DNA from: Maribacter spongiicola
Lineage (GTDB): Bacteria > Bacteroidota > Bacteroidia > Flavobacteriales > Flavobacteriaceae
Assembly (NCBI RefSeq): GCF_004364165.1
Contig: NZ_SOAY01000010.1
Coordinates: 1 to 64,000, forward strand
Reading direction: 5' to 3'
Length of the DNA stretch: 64,000 nucleotides
The notes beneath the pieces are model-generated. The model saw only the letters and a list, made by a program, of their open reading frames with translations, did no database searches and was not told where the DNA came from. Every line of letters begins with the position of its first letter. Position 1 is the stretch's first letter. The position numbers and the translations under genes are program-made. Positions 1 through 8,460 of the stretch are shown one piece after another.

Positions 1-95
1 GCTTTTGGCTTTTGGCTTTTGGCTTTTGGCTTTTGGCTTTTGGCTTTTGGCTTTTGGCTTTTGGCTTTTGGCTTTTGGCTTTTGGCTTTTGGCTT
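1..95. repeat. Heptanucleotide tandem repeat (GCTTTTG)n
   Basis: The first 95 bases are a perfect tandem array of the heptamer GCTTTTG, about 13.5 copies. It runs off the left edge, so its full length is unknown. It lies just 3' of the short-chain dehydrogenase gene on the minus strand and ends in an A/T-rich stretch. Because 7 is not a multiple of 3, length changes would shift a reading frame if the array were inside a gene, but no reading frame is evident here. It is most likely a noncoding simple-sequence repeat prone to slippage. Confidence 0.95.
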
Positions 96-142
96 AAAAA
101 ATTTTATTCTAAAATTTTTTACTAATCTCTAATAATTTTGCA

Positions 143-898
143 CTACACATCTTTCTTCACTATAGTTGAAGATGCCTGCGCTGTTGGCATTACCACTAAA
201 TCTGCAATATTTACGTGATATGGCCTAGTAACTACAAAATGAATGATATCTGCAATGTCTTCTGGTTTTAAGGGTTGAAATCCTTTATACACATTCTCTG
301 CCCTATCATCATCTCCTTTAAAACGAACATTACTAAACTCGGTTTCTACTAACCCTGGGTTTACTGCGCCTACACGAACACCTGTGCCGTTTAGATCTAT
401 TCGCATTCCTTGATTGATAGCATCTACCGCATGCTTACTTGCACAATATACATTGCCTTTTGGGTATACTTCTTTACCGGCTGTAGAACCAATATTTATA
501 ATATGACCAGATTTTCGAGCTACCATTTGAGGGATTATCGCTTTTGAAACATATAACAATCCTTTTACATTAATATCTAACATGGCATCCCAATCATCTG
601 TATTTCCTTCTTGAATGGTATCCATACCATGGGCGTTACCTGCATTATTGATCAAAATGTCTATTTGAGAAAATTCTTTTGGTAACGAATGAACTGCCTC
701 TTTAACCGATTCTTTATTTCTGATATCAAAATTTAAAGTATGTACCTGAACTTCTTTACCTAATTCTTCTTTTAGCGCATCTAGCCGATCTTGACGTCGA
801 CCGCACAACACCAAGTTAATTCCGTTTAGGGCAAAATGTATTGCCGTTGATTTTCCAATCCCGCTTGTAGCTCCTGTAATAAATGCTGTTTTTGTCAT
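143..898 (-). CDS. SDR family NAD(P)-dependent oxidoreductase (YdfG-like)
   Basis: A 251-aa classical short-chain dehydrogenase. The N-terminal Rossmann nucleotide-binding motif is TGATSGIG (about residues 8-15), followed by NNAG near residue 84, a catalytic Ser in the IGST segment and the YCASK catalytic Tyr/Lys motif near residue 151. Length is typical of the classical SDR class. Overall pattern resembles YdfG-type 3-hydroxy acid/serine dehydrogenases, but the substrate cannot be read from sequence. It lies 12 bp downstream of the aldo/keto reductase gene on the same strand, so the two are probably co-transcribed as a small cytosolic redox operon. Confidence 0.9.
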   Translation of the reverse strand: MTKTAFITGATSGIGKSTAIHFALNGINLVLCGRRQDRLDALKEELGKEVQVHTLNFDIRNKESVKEAVHSLPKEFSQIDILINNAGNAHGMDTIQEGNTDDWDAMLDINVKGLLYVSKAIIPQMVARKSGHIINIGSTAGKEVYPKGNVYCASKHAVDAINQGMRIDLNGTGVRVGAVNPGLVETEFSNVRFKGDDDRAENVYKGFQPLKPEDIADIIHFVVTRPYHVNIADLVVMPTAQASSTIVKKDV

Positions 899-910
899 TT
901 TATATTTTAA

Positions 911-1774
911 TTATGCAACTTCATGTCCTTCATTTGCTTCTAATAATAGAAACCAATCCTGTAACTCCATCTCAATTGAAACGGCATCCATCGCCATTTT
1001 TAGACGCTTCGGTGTTGCCGTACCTACAACAGGGTAAACATAAGACGGGTGTTTTAAAATCCATGCCAATAAAAGCTGATCTTCTGTAGCATTATATTTT
1101 TTCGTCAATACCGCTAATACCTTTTTTATTCTAGCATTGGCTTTAGATTCTTCTCTAAAATAACTGCCAAGCGGACTCCAGCTCATTATCATTCTATCAT
1201 AAGCTAAAGAATCATCAAGGGTACCGTCATTCATTACGCCGTTTGAAGATAAGGAATACTCGACCTGATTAGCATCTACTTGTATTTCCTTTTCTATAAG
1301 TTGAATTTGAGACGGTGTAAAATTCGACACTCCGAACTGCCTTATTTTTCCATCATTCTTCAATTTATCTACAGCTTCGGCAATTTCTGAAGGATTCATT
1401 AATGGACTAGGTCTATGCAAGAGTAGCATATCTAAATGATCTGTCTGTAGCATTTTTAAAGACCGCTCTACTGATGCTATTATATAATCTTTATCATAAT
1501 CGTAATGCTTAACCCTATTCGACCTCTCTTTTACATCGAACTGAATACCGCACTTACTAATTAATTGAATATCTTCCCTTTTAATGGCACTTTTATTAAA
1601 GGCTTTACCAAAATCTTCTTCATTGGTATAATCACCATAAATATCTGCATGATCAAAAGTGGTGATATCATTTTCTATGCAATGATTCATTAATGAAATC
1701 ATTTCGGCGGTAGAATGTTGTTTTCCCCATTTACCCCAGGTCATAGTACCCGCAATTATTCTAGAATATTTCAA
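911..1774 (-). CDS. Aldo/keto reductase (YdhF-like)
   Basis: A 287-aa NADPH-dependent aldo/keto reductase with a TIM-barrel fold expected. The catalytic tetrad is visible: Asp41 and Tyr46 in the segment FDHADIYG, Lys74 in LISKCG and His120 in LLLLHRPSP. The late GVSNF segment and the C-terminal GTATPKRL phosphate-binding segment are also present. Length and motifs match the short YdhF-like subgroup. It is the first gene of a probable two-gene minus-strand operon with the dehydrogenase downstream, and is divergent from the moxR/bat operon across a 171-bp spacer. The physiological carbonyl substrate is unknown. Confidence 0.9.
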   Translation of the reverse strand: MKYSRIIAGTMTWGKWGKQHSTAEMISLMNHCIENDITTFDHADIYGDYTNEEDFGKAFNKSAIKREDIQLISKCGIQFDVKERSNRVKHYDYDKDYIIASVERSLKMLQTDHLDMLLLHRPSPLMNPSEIAEAVDKLKNDGKIRQFGVSNFTPSQIQLIEKEIQVDANQVEYSLSSNGVMNDGTLDDSLAYDRMIMSWSPLGSYFREESKANARIKKVLAVLTKKYNATEDQLLLAWILKHPSYVYPVVGTATPKRLKMAMDAVSIEMELQDWFLLLEANEGHEVA

Positions 1775-1945
1775 TGTATTGATATTTGTTTAATGAAATT
1801 AAAAAGAAATCCCTTAAAACCTTCATAAAAATCGGGGGTTTTCCAATTTTTTAACCTATCATTAACAGCGACTGACTGAATAAATTTTCAATTTGCATGA
1901 CTGTTAAAATTAGAAGTCTTAACAATCAATAATATAAAGTTTTAA

Positions 1946-2947
1946 ATGGAAGAAAATACTTCAATTGATATTAGTGCCGTTAATGAGAAAATAGCTCGAG
2001 AAAGTGCCTTTATCGATTTACTAATGCTTGAGATGAATAAGGTAATTGTTGGCCAAAAATATATGGTGGAACGATTATTAATCGGACTTTTAGGACAAGG
2101 TCATATTTTACTCGAAGGGGTACCTGGCCTAGCAAAAACCCTAGCCATTAACACGCTTTCAAAAGCTGTTAAAGGTAGTTTTAGCAGAATACAATTTACC
2201 CCAGATTTACTTCCTGCAGATGTTGTTGGTACGATGATCTACAATATGAAACTAAATGATTTTTCTATAAAGAAAGGTCCTATTTTCGCAAACTTCGTGC
2301 TTGCAGATGAGATTAACCGTGCACCTGCTAAAGTACAATCTGCTTTATTAGAAGCGATGCAAGAGAAGCAGGTAACCATTGGTGACGAAACTTTTATTCT
2401 TGATAAGCCTTTCTTAGTAATGGCAACCCAAAACCCAGTTGAGCAAGAAGGTACGTACCCGTTACCTGAAGCGCAAATTGACCGTTTTATGTTGAAAACT
2501 GTTATTGATTACCCGAAAATAAACGAAGAGCAGTTAATTATGCGTCAGAATTTATTGGGTAATTATGAGAATGTAAACGCTGTTGTATCCATAGAACAAA
2601 TACTTAGCGCACAAAAAGCAGTACGTGAAGTATATATGGACGAAAAGATCGAGAAATATATTCTTGATATTGTTTTCGCCACTAGATATCCTGAAAAATA
2701 TAATTTAGAAAGCTTAAAGCCTTTAATCAGTTTTGGTGCATCACCAAGGGGAAGTATCAACTTAGGTACCGCTGCTAAATGTTATGCTTTCATTAAAAGA
2801 AGAGGTTATGTTGTTCCTGAAGATGTACGAGCTATTGTACACGATGTTTTAAGACATAGAATAGGAATCACTTACGAAGCAGAAGCTGAAAATATTACCT
2901 CTGTTGATATCATCAACAAGATTGTAAACGAGATAGAAGTACCTTAA
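1946..2947 (+). CDS. MoxR family AAA+ ATPase
   Basis: A 333-aa AAA+ ATPase of the MoxR class. Walker A is GVPGLAKT (residues 58-65), Walker B is VLADEINRAP with Asp121/Glu122, and a sensor-1 segment beginning MATQNPVEQEGTYPL is near residue 160. MoxR ATPases act as chaperones for von Willebrand factor A proteins, and here the gene heads an operon with a DUF58 protein and the VWA proteins BatA and BatB, as is usual in Bacteroidota. It begins with ATG after a 171-bp spacer shared with the divergent aldo/keto reductase gene. I could not identify a clean TAnnTTTG promoter in that spacer; a near match lies around 1890. Confidence 0.95.
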   Translation: MEENTSIDISAVNEKIARESAFIDLLMLEMNKVIVGQKYMVERLLIGLLGQGHILLEGVPGLAKTLAINTLSKAVKGSFSRIQFTPDLLPADVVGTMIYNMKLNDFSIKKGPIFANFVLADEINRAPAKVQSALLEAMQEKQVTIGDETFILDKPFLVMATQNPVEQEGTYPLPEAQIDRFMLKTVIDYPKINEEQLIMRQNLLGNYENVNAVVSIEQILSAQKAVREVYMDEKIEKYILDIVFATRYPEKYNLESLKPLISFGASPRGSINLGTAAKCYAFIKRRGYVVPEDVRAIVHDVLRHRIGITYEAEAENITSVDIINKIVNEIEVP

Positions 2948-3032
2948 ACTAGTTATGGTATTCGGTAAATACAATAACATAATGCCGAATATGATATACT
3001 ACTAAAGGAAACTGTAAACTGTTTACTAAAAA

Positions 3033-3899
3033 ATGGATACCAAAGAGCTACTCAAAAAAGTACGGAAAATTGAAATAAAGACGAGACGTCTTTCTGACCA
3101 TATGTTTGGTGGGGAATACCACTCTACCTTTAAGGGTCGTGGTATGACCTTTAGTGAAGTACGACAATATCAATTTGGTGATGATGTAAGAAATATTGAT
3201 TGGAACGTTACCGCCCGTTATAACGAACCTTTCATAAAGGTTTTTGAAGAAGAGCGAGAATTGACCATGATGTTAATGGTAGATATTAGCGGATCTGAAT
3301 TATTCGGTACTACCAATCAATTTAAAAATGAAATTGTAACCGAAATATCGGCAACATTAGCTTTTAGTGCACTCCAAAATAATGATAAGGTTGGCGTTAT
3401 TTTGTTCTCTGATCAAATAGAACTTTTTATTCCGCCTAAAAAAGGAAAGACCCACGTTTTACGCATTATTAGAGAATTGATAGAGTTCAAGCCAAAAAGT
3501 AATAAGACAGATATTGCACAGGCATTAAAGTTCTTGAGCAGTATCATGAAAAAGAAAGCTATCGTTTTTGTTCTTTCTGATTTTATTGATGAAGGATACG
3601 AAAAGACTCTAAAGATTACAGGTAATAAACATGATGTAACAGGTATTCGTATTTACGATGAACGCGAAGAAACCATTCCGAATTTGGGCATGGTGCAAAT
3701 TGAAGATGCCGAGACCGGTAAATTACAATTGGTGAATACCAAATCTAAAAAAGTACGTAACGCTTATACTGCATATAACAGAGAACGTGTTGCCTATTTT
3801 AAAGAATCGTTTACCAAAGCTGGTTGCGGAGTTTTAGATTGCAGGGTCGATGAGAGTTATGTGAAAAAATTATTGGGCTATTTTAAACGAAGAGGTTGA
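3033..3899 (+). CDS. DUF58 domain-containing protein
   Basis: A 288-aa protein of the DUF58 family, the usual partner of MoxR ATPases. The diagnostic segment reading FSEVRQYQFGDDVRNIDW lies near residues 40-57, followed by a VWA-like region with the metal-binding pattern DISGS (about residues 87-91). No signal peptide or membrane span is visible, so it is probably cytosolic. It lies 85 bp after moxR and its stop overlaps the possible TTG start of the next gene. The role in the Bat system is inferred from conserved synteny; biochemical function is not established. Confidence 0.92.
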   Translation: MDTKELLKKVRKIEIKTRRLSDHMFGGEYHSTFKGRGMTFSEVRQYQFGDDVRNIDWNVTARYNEPFIKVFEEERELTMMLMVDISGSELFGTTNQFKNEIVTEISATLAFSALQNNDKVGVILFSDQIELFIPPKKGKTHVLRIIRELIEFKPKSNKTDIAQALKFLSSIMKKKAIVFVLSDFIDEGYEKTLKITGNKHDVTGIRIYDEREETIPNLGMVQIEDAETGKLQLVNTKSKKVRNAYTAYNRERVAYFKESFTKAGCGVLDCRVDESYVKKLLGYFKRRG

Positions 3900-3904
3900 T
3901 ACGA

Positions 3905-5566
3905 ATGATTTATACGAATAGAAAAATTAACAGCGGTGTTTCGTTCATAAAACGAATTTCACCTTTTTTGGTATTTCTACTATTTTTCTCTGAATTATCC
4001 GCTCAAGAACGCCCGAGTATAACCACAAAGGTAGACACCACATTTATTAAAATTGGAGAGCAGGTAAAATGGACGGTTACCGTTAATGTTGATTCTACCG
4101 ATGTTGTTATTTTTCCTGAGGGACAGACATTTTCTCCCTTAGAAACCGTTGAGGCTTTTGCTACAGATACGACAAGAAAAAAAGACCGCCTTACGCTTCA
4201 AAAAATATACGCGCTTACCCAATTCGATTCTGGCGCTTACAAACTACCATCGCAACGTATAGATATTAACGGTACTGGTTTTATGACCGATTCAACACTG
4301 ATTAATGTAGCTACAATACCTGTAGATACTTTAAATCAGAAAATGTATGATATTAAACCTCTTATAAACGTAGATAAAAGCAATTTTGACCTTTGGAAGT
4401 ACGTATTGATCGGTCTTTTGATTTTCTTAATAATAGGTGCCCTATTATATTGGTTCGTGCTCCGCAAAAAACCACTTAGCGAAGAAGAAAAAGTAGCACT
4501 TTTACCGCCTTATGATAGAGCTTTATTAGAACTTAAACGTTTAGAAAATTCTAAATATTTAATTCAAGACGAGTACAAACAATATTATTCTGAACTAACG
4601 ACCATTGTACGTTCTTATTTAGAAGAAGATGCGCATGTTTCTGCATTAGAAAGTACTACCGGTCAGTTAATTGAAAAATTAGAACTTTTAAAAGATGCCG
4701 GCGAATTACAATTAGATGATGACACCATTAAACAATTTTCGCAAATATTACAGACGGCAGATTTAGTAAAGTTCGCAAAAAATAAACCTTCTAGTTCTAT
4801 TGCCGAACAAGATAGAAAGTTGGTAGAACAAATCGTTGTAAAAACACACGATGCTTTACCAGAACCGACGGAAGAAGAGTTACTAGAACAAGCCGAATAC
4901 CAAGAAGAGCTTGAGCGTAATGCTAGAAAGAAGAAAATAAAAATTGCTATAATCTCTACTGTTGCCTTAATTTTAATAGGCATTACCATTGCCGGCGTAA
5001 AATTCGGATTTGGTTATTTAAAAGACACTGTTATAGGGCATCCAACAAAAGAACTTTTAGAGGGTGAATGGATACGTAGTAGTTATGGGTTTCCGCCTAT
5101 TCAATTAGAGACTCCGCAAGTTTTGGTGCGTCAAGAAATAAAATTGCCGCCAGAGGCCAAAGCTGCTATTGCAGACATTCAAGCTTTTCAATATTCTAGC
5201 CCAATTGGTCTTTTCAATGCAGCAACAACGTCTATTACATTGGCACAACAAGATGCCGAACCAGATTTTGATAAAACCATTGAGCAGATTCTATCAAATT
5301 TTGAAAGTCAGGGCGCGAAAAATATTATTACCAAACAAGAAGAATTCAGTACCATTAGCGGGGTTAAAGGGGTTAAAGTTTTTGGAAGCGGAGAATTTTT
5401 AGCACCTGGATCAAAAGAATTAATGGCAGGGGAATATACTGTACTCCTTTTTGGTGGTAAAGGTTTTCAACAATACGTAATTCTTACTTGGTTAAAAGAC
5501 GACACGTACGCACAAGAAATAGTAGACCGAATTTTAGCATCGGTAGAAGTAAAAACAGAAGCATAA
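3905..5566 (+). CDS. BatD-like membrane protein of the moxR/bat operon
   Basis: A 553-aa membrane protein. After an N-terminal signal peptide ending near LSAQ comes a periplasmic beta-rich region resembling BatD/oxygen-tolerance Ig-like domains, a membrane span (about residues 162-183), a cytosolic helical region rich in Glu/Lys, a second span (about 345-366) and a C-terminal extracytoplasmic domain ending at the stop. A TTG codon at 3896 overlaps the preceding stop, but the ATG at 3905 gives a better signal peptide and is used here. The gene abuts batA: its stop is followed directly by ATG. A protein in this position between DUF58 and BatA is common in Flavobacteriaceae. Exact function is unknown. 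Confidence 0.85.
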   Translation: MIYTNRKINSGVSFIKRISPFLVFLLFFSELSAQERPSITTKVDTTFIKIGEQVKWTVTVNVDSTDVVIFPEGQTFSPLETVEAFATDTTRKKDRLTLQKIYALTQFDSGAYKLPSQRIDINGTGFMTDSTLINVATIPVDTLNQKMYDIKPLINVDKSNFDLWKYVLIGLLIFLIIGALLYWFVLRKKPLSEEEKVALLPPYDRALLELKRLENSKYLIQDEYKQYYSELTTIVRSYLEEDAHVSALESTTGQLIEKLELLKDAGELQLDDDTIKQFSQILQTADLVKFAKNKPSSSIAEQDRKLVEQIVVKTHDALPEPTEEELLEQAEYQEELERNARKKKIKIAIISTVALILIGITIAGVKFGFGYLKDTVIGHPTKELLEGEWIRSSYGFPPIQLETPQVLVRQEIKLPPEAKAAIADIQAFQYSSPIGLFNAATTSITLAQQDAEPDFDKTIEQILSNFESQGAKNIITKQEEFSTISGVKGVKVFGSGEFLAPGSKELMAGEYTVLLFGGKGFQQYVILTWLKDDTYAQEIVDRILASVEVKTEA

Positions 5567-6565
5567 ATGTTCGATAATATATCATTTGCAAATCCTGATT
5601 TCTTTTGGCTGTTCTTACTACTGCCATTAGCAATCGTATGGTATATCTTTAAGCAAAAAGAGCAAACTGCATCGTTACGTATATCAAGTGTAAAGGGGTT
5701 TAGCCATAATAGTATTTTACCAAAATTAAAACCTGGTTTATTTGTTTTACGATTACTGGCCTTAGGCGCCATCATTGTAGCATTGGCAAGACCACAGACA
5801 GAAGATATATCTACGCGTACCAAAACTACAAAGGGTATTGATATTGTTATGGCCATCGATGTTTCTTCAAGTATGTTGGCAAGAGATTTGAAGCCAAATA
5901 GACTATCGGCGCTTAAAGATGTAGCAGCGGACTTTATTAAAAAAAGACCCAATGACCGTATAGGTTTAGTAGTCTATGCCGGTGAAGGTTACACTAAAAC
6001 ACCTGTTACTACCGACAAAGCTATTGTATTGAATGCGCTTTCTGAAATTACCTATGGTCAATTAGAAGATGGTACAGCAATAGGCATGGGACTGGCAACT
6101 TCTGTAAACCGCTTAAAAGAAAGTACTGCAAAAAGTAAGATTATTATATTATTGACCGATGGGGTCAACAACTCTGGTTTCATTGAACCACAAACTGCAG
6201 CAGACCTTGCCATTGAATTCGGAATAAAAACATACACCATAGGTTTGGGTACTAACGGCAATGCTCTATCCCCAATCGCCTATAACGCAGACGGTTCTTT
6301 TAGATACGGAATGCGACAGGTAGAAATTGATGAGAATCTATTAAAGGATATTGCCAGCGCTACTGGAGGAAAATATTTTAGAGCTACAGATAATGAGTCT
6401 TTAGAAGAAATTTACGACGAGATAAATAAACTTGAAAAAACGGAAATAGAGGAATTTAAATATTACCGCTACGAAGAAAAATTTAGATTTTGGGTTTTAT
6501 TGGCAGGAGCTTTGCTTTTGTTAGAATTGATTTTAAGAAACACGCTTTTTAGAAGCTTTGTATAA
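5567..6565 (+). CDS. batA: BatA, von Willebrand factor A membrane protein
   Basis: A 332-aa VWA protein anchored by N-terminal membrane spans (about residues 10-27 and 58-75) and a C-terminal span (about 308-328). The metal-ion-dependent adhesion site appears as AIDVSSSM near residue 95, with further Thr/Asp residues in LLTDGVNNSG. This arrangement is typical of BatA (aerotolerance operon). The gene begins immediately after the previous stop and is followed by its paralogue batB, so translation is probably coupled. BatA and BatB are thought to form a periplasm-facing complex with BatC, BatD and BatE, with MoxR acting on them. Aerotolerance has been questioned as the general role. Confidence 0.93.
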   Translation: MFDNISFANPDFFWLFLLLPLAIVWYIFKQKEQTASLRISSVKGFSHNSILPKLKPGLFVLRLLALGAIIVALARPQTEDISTRTKTTKGIDIVMAIDVSSSMLARDLKPNRLSALKDVAADFIKKRPNDRIGLVVYAGEGYTKTPVTTDKAIVLNALSEITYGQLEDGTAIGMGLATSVNRLKESTAKSKIIILLTDGVNNSGFIEPQTAADLAIEFGIKTYTIGLGTNGNALSPIAYNADGSFRYGMRQVEIDENLLKDIASATGGKYFRATDNESLEEIYDEINKLEKTEIEEFKYYRYEEKFRFWVLLAGALLLLELILRNTLFRSFV

Positions 6566-6566
6566 T

Positions 6567-7613
6567 ATGGTACAGTACGACGAAAAAATATATTTCTATT
6601 TACTCATTATCATCCCGGTGATAGTGGTGTTGTTCCTGTTATTATTGGTATGGAAAAAGAGAACACAAAAGAAATTTGCAGACACTGAACTTTTAAAAAG
6701 GCTAACACCAAATCGTTCTTATAATAAAGGAACCGTAAAATTAGTCGTGTTTATTCTTGCCCTTGCATTATTAATTATTGGATTAGTAAATCCTAAAATC
6801 GGAACAAAACTAGAAACCGTTAAACGCGAAGGTGTAGATATCGTATTTGCTGTTGATGTCAGCAAAAGTATGCTCGCAGAAGACATTGCACCCAATAGAA
6901 TAGAAAAAGCGAAAAGATTGGTTTCTGAAATCATTAACCAATTGGCAAGCGACCGAATTGGTATTATAGCCTATGCAGGTCAGGCTTACCCACAACTACC
7001 AATTACAACAGATTATGGCGCTGCAAAAATGTTCTTACAGGGTATGAATACAGATATGCTAACATCGCAAGGTACTGCCATAGACCAAGCCATCGAGTTA
7101 GCGACTACCTATTATGATGATGCCGAACAAACTAATCGTGTATTGTTCATTATATCTGACGGTGAAGATCATTCTGAAGGCTCGACATTAGATGTTGTAG
7201 AAGACGCTGTAGATGAAGGTATAATTATTTACACTATTGGTGTTGGTAAAGAGAAAGGTGCACCGATACCCATTAAAAGAAACGGGATTTTAGAAAGCCT
7301 GAAAAAAGATAGTCAAGGCGAAACCGTAATCACAAAATTAAACGAGAGCGTATTAGTAGATATTGCCAACGAAGGAAAAGGACAGTATATAGACGGCTCT
7401 AACACAGACGCAGCAGTAGAATTTATTAAAGAAGAATTGTTGAAAATGGATAAGAAAGAATTCGAGGCCAAGCAATTCGCAGAATTTAAAGATCAGTTTC
7501 AATGGTTTATTGGCGGGGCATTGTTGCTTCTTTTTTTAGATATATTTATCTTGGACCGCAAGACTAACTGGTTAAAGAAACTCAATCTGTTCAATGAGAA
7601 AAGAAATGAATAA
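6567..7613 (+). CDS. batB: BatB, von Willebrand factor A membrane protein
   Basis: A 348-aa paralogue of BatA with the same topology: N-terminal spans near residues 10-27 and 54-72, the VWA domain with MIDAS motif AVDVSKSM near residue 90, and a C-terminal span just before a basic tail. A TTG at 6558 is in frame, but the ATG at 6567, one base after the batA stop, is the likely start. The long loop following ISDGEDHSEG is typical of BatB. The 3' end overlaps the start of batC by about 20 bp, consistent with tight co-translation within the operon. Confidence 0.93.
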   Translation: MVQYDEKIYFYLLIIIPVIVVLFLLLLVWKKRTQKKFADTELLKRLTPNRSYNKGTVKLVVFILALALLIIGLVNPKIGTKLETVKREGVDIVFAVDVSKSMLAEDIAPNRIEKAKRLVSEIINQLASDRIGIIAYAGQAYPQLPITTDYGAAKMFLQGMNTDMLTSQGTAIDQAIELATTYYDDAEQTNRVLFIISDGEDHSEGSTLDVVEDAVDEGIIIYTIGVGKEKGAPIPIKRNGILESLKKDSQGETVITKLNESVLVDIANEGKGQYIDGSNTDAAVEFIKEELLKMDKKEFEAKQFAEFKDQFQWFIGGALLLLFLDIFILDRKTNWLKKLNLFNEKRNE

Positions 7614-8460
7614 AATAAGCACAGTTTTACTTTTGCTTTTCGTTTGCCTATCGTCTTTCGCTCAAGAAGTCGATGAAAAGGAAAAAGAAAAGGCTTTAAG
7701 ATCATCTACAAATTATACTTGGGATGCTAACAAAGCTTTGTCTGATGACAATTTTATCGCTGCAGAAGTTGACTATAGAAAAGCTATTTCAAAAAGCGCA
7801 GATAATAGCGCCGCTCCTTATAATTTAGGTAATGCCTATTATGAGAACGAGACCTATAATGAGGCTTTTGGTAGATTTAAAGAAGCAGGCGAAGCATCCA
7901 CATCTAAAGCAGATAAACATAAAGCTTACCATAACATGGGTAATGTATTTATGAAACGCAAAGATTATGCAAAAGCGGTAGAAGCTTATAAAGAGGCCTT
8001 ACGTAATGATTCTACTGATGAAGAAACCCGTTACAACTTAGCCTTGGCAAAAGAACTGTTGAAAAAAGATCAAGACGAGAACAAGCAAGATCAAGACGAC
8101 AAGGATAAGGACAAAGATCAAGACGAGAACAAAGACGAAGACAAAAAGGACGAAGGAGAAAACGAGGATAAGAAAGATCAAGGAGAAGATGGAGATAAGG
8201 GTGACGAAGGCGATAAAAACGAAGATAAGAAAGACGATAATAAAGATGGTGAAGGGGATAAATCTGATCAAAAAAAGAAACCCGAACAAGGCGAGGGCGA
8301 AAAAGAACAAGAGCAAAAACAACCTAGACCCAATCAACTTTCTAAGCAGCAGGTCGATAATTTATTGAGAGCCATGCAGAATGCAGAAAAAAAGGTTCAG
8401 GATAAAATCGATGCAAAAAAAGTGCAAGGTGTTAAGGTTAAAAATGAAAAAGATTGGTAG
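7594..8460 (+). CDS. batC: BatC, TPR protein with highly charged Asp/Lys/Glu tail
   Basis: A 288-aa exported protein. A signal peptide ends near SSFAQ (about residue 24). TPR repeats follow (about residues 45-150), with typical small/aromatic spacing such as AAPYNLGNAYYENETYNEA. A low-complexity stretch of Asp, Lys, Glu, Gln and Asn covers about residues 155-250, then a short helical end. ATG codons at 7594 and 7606 are both plausible; the second gives a shorter n-region. It overlaps batB and is overlapped by batD. TPRs are protein-binding modules, so BatC probably scaffolds the BatA/BatB complex. The charged tail is variable in this family and may be disordered or ion-binding. Confidence 0.9.
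   Translation: MRKEMNKISTVLLLLFVCLSSFAQEVDEKEKEKALRSSTNYTWDANKALSDDNFIAAEVDYRKAISKSADNSAAPYNLGNAYYENETYNEAFGRFKEAGEASTSKADKHKAYHNMGNVFMKRKDYAKAVEAYKEALRNDSTDEETRYNLALAKELLKKDQDENKQDQDDKDKDKDQDENKDEDKKDEGENEDKKDQGEDGDKGDEGDKNEDKKDDNKDGEGDKSDQKKKPEQGEGEKEQEQKQPRPNQLSKQQVDNLLRAMQNAEKKVQDKIDAKKVQGVKVKNEKDW

Noticed and set aside
8038-8337. Antisense open frame of 99 codons opposite batC
   Set aside because: It is the complement of the Asp/Lys-rich tract and yields only low-complexity hydrophobic residues.
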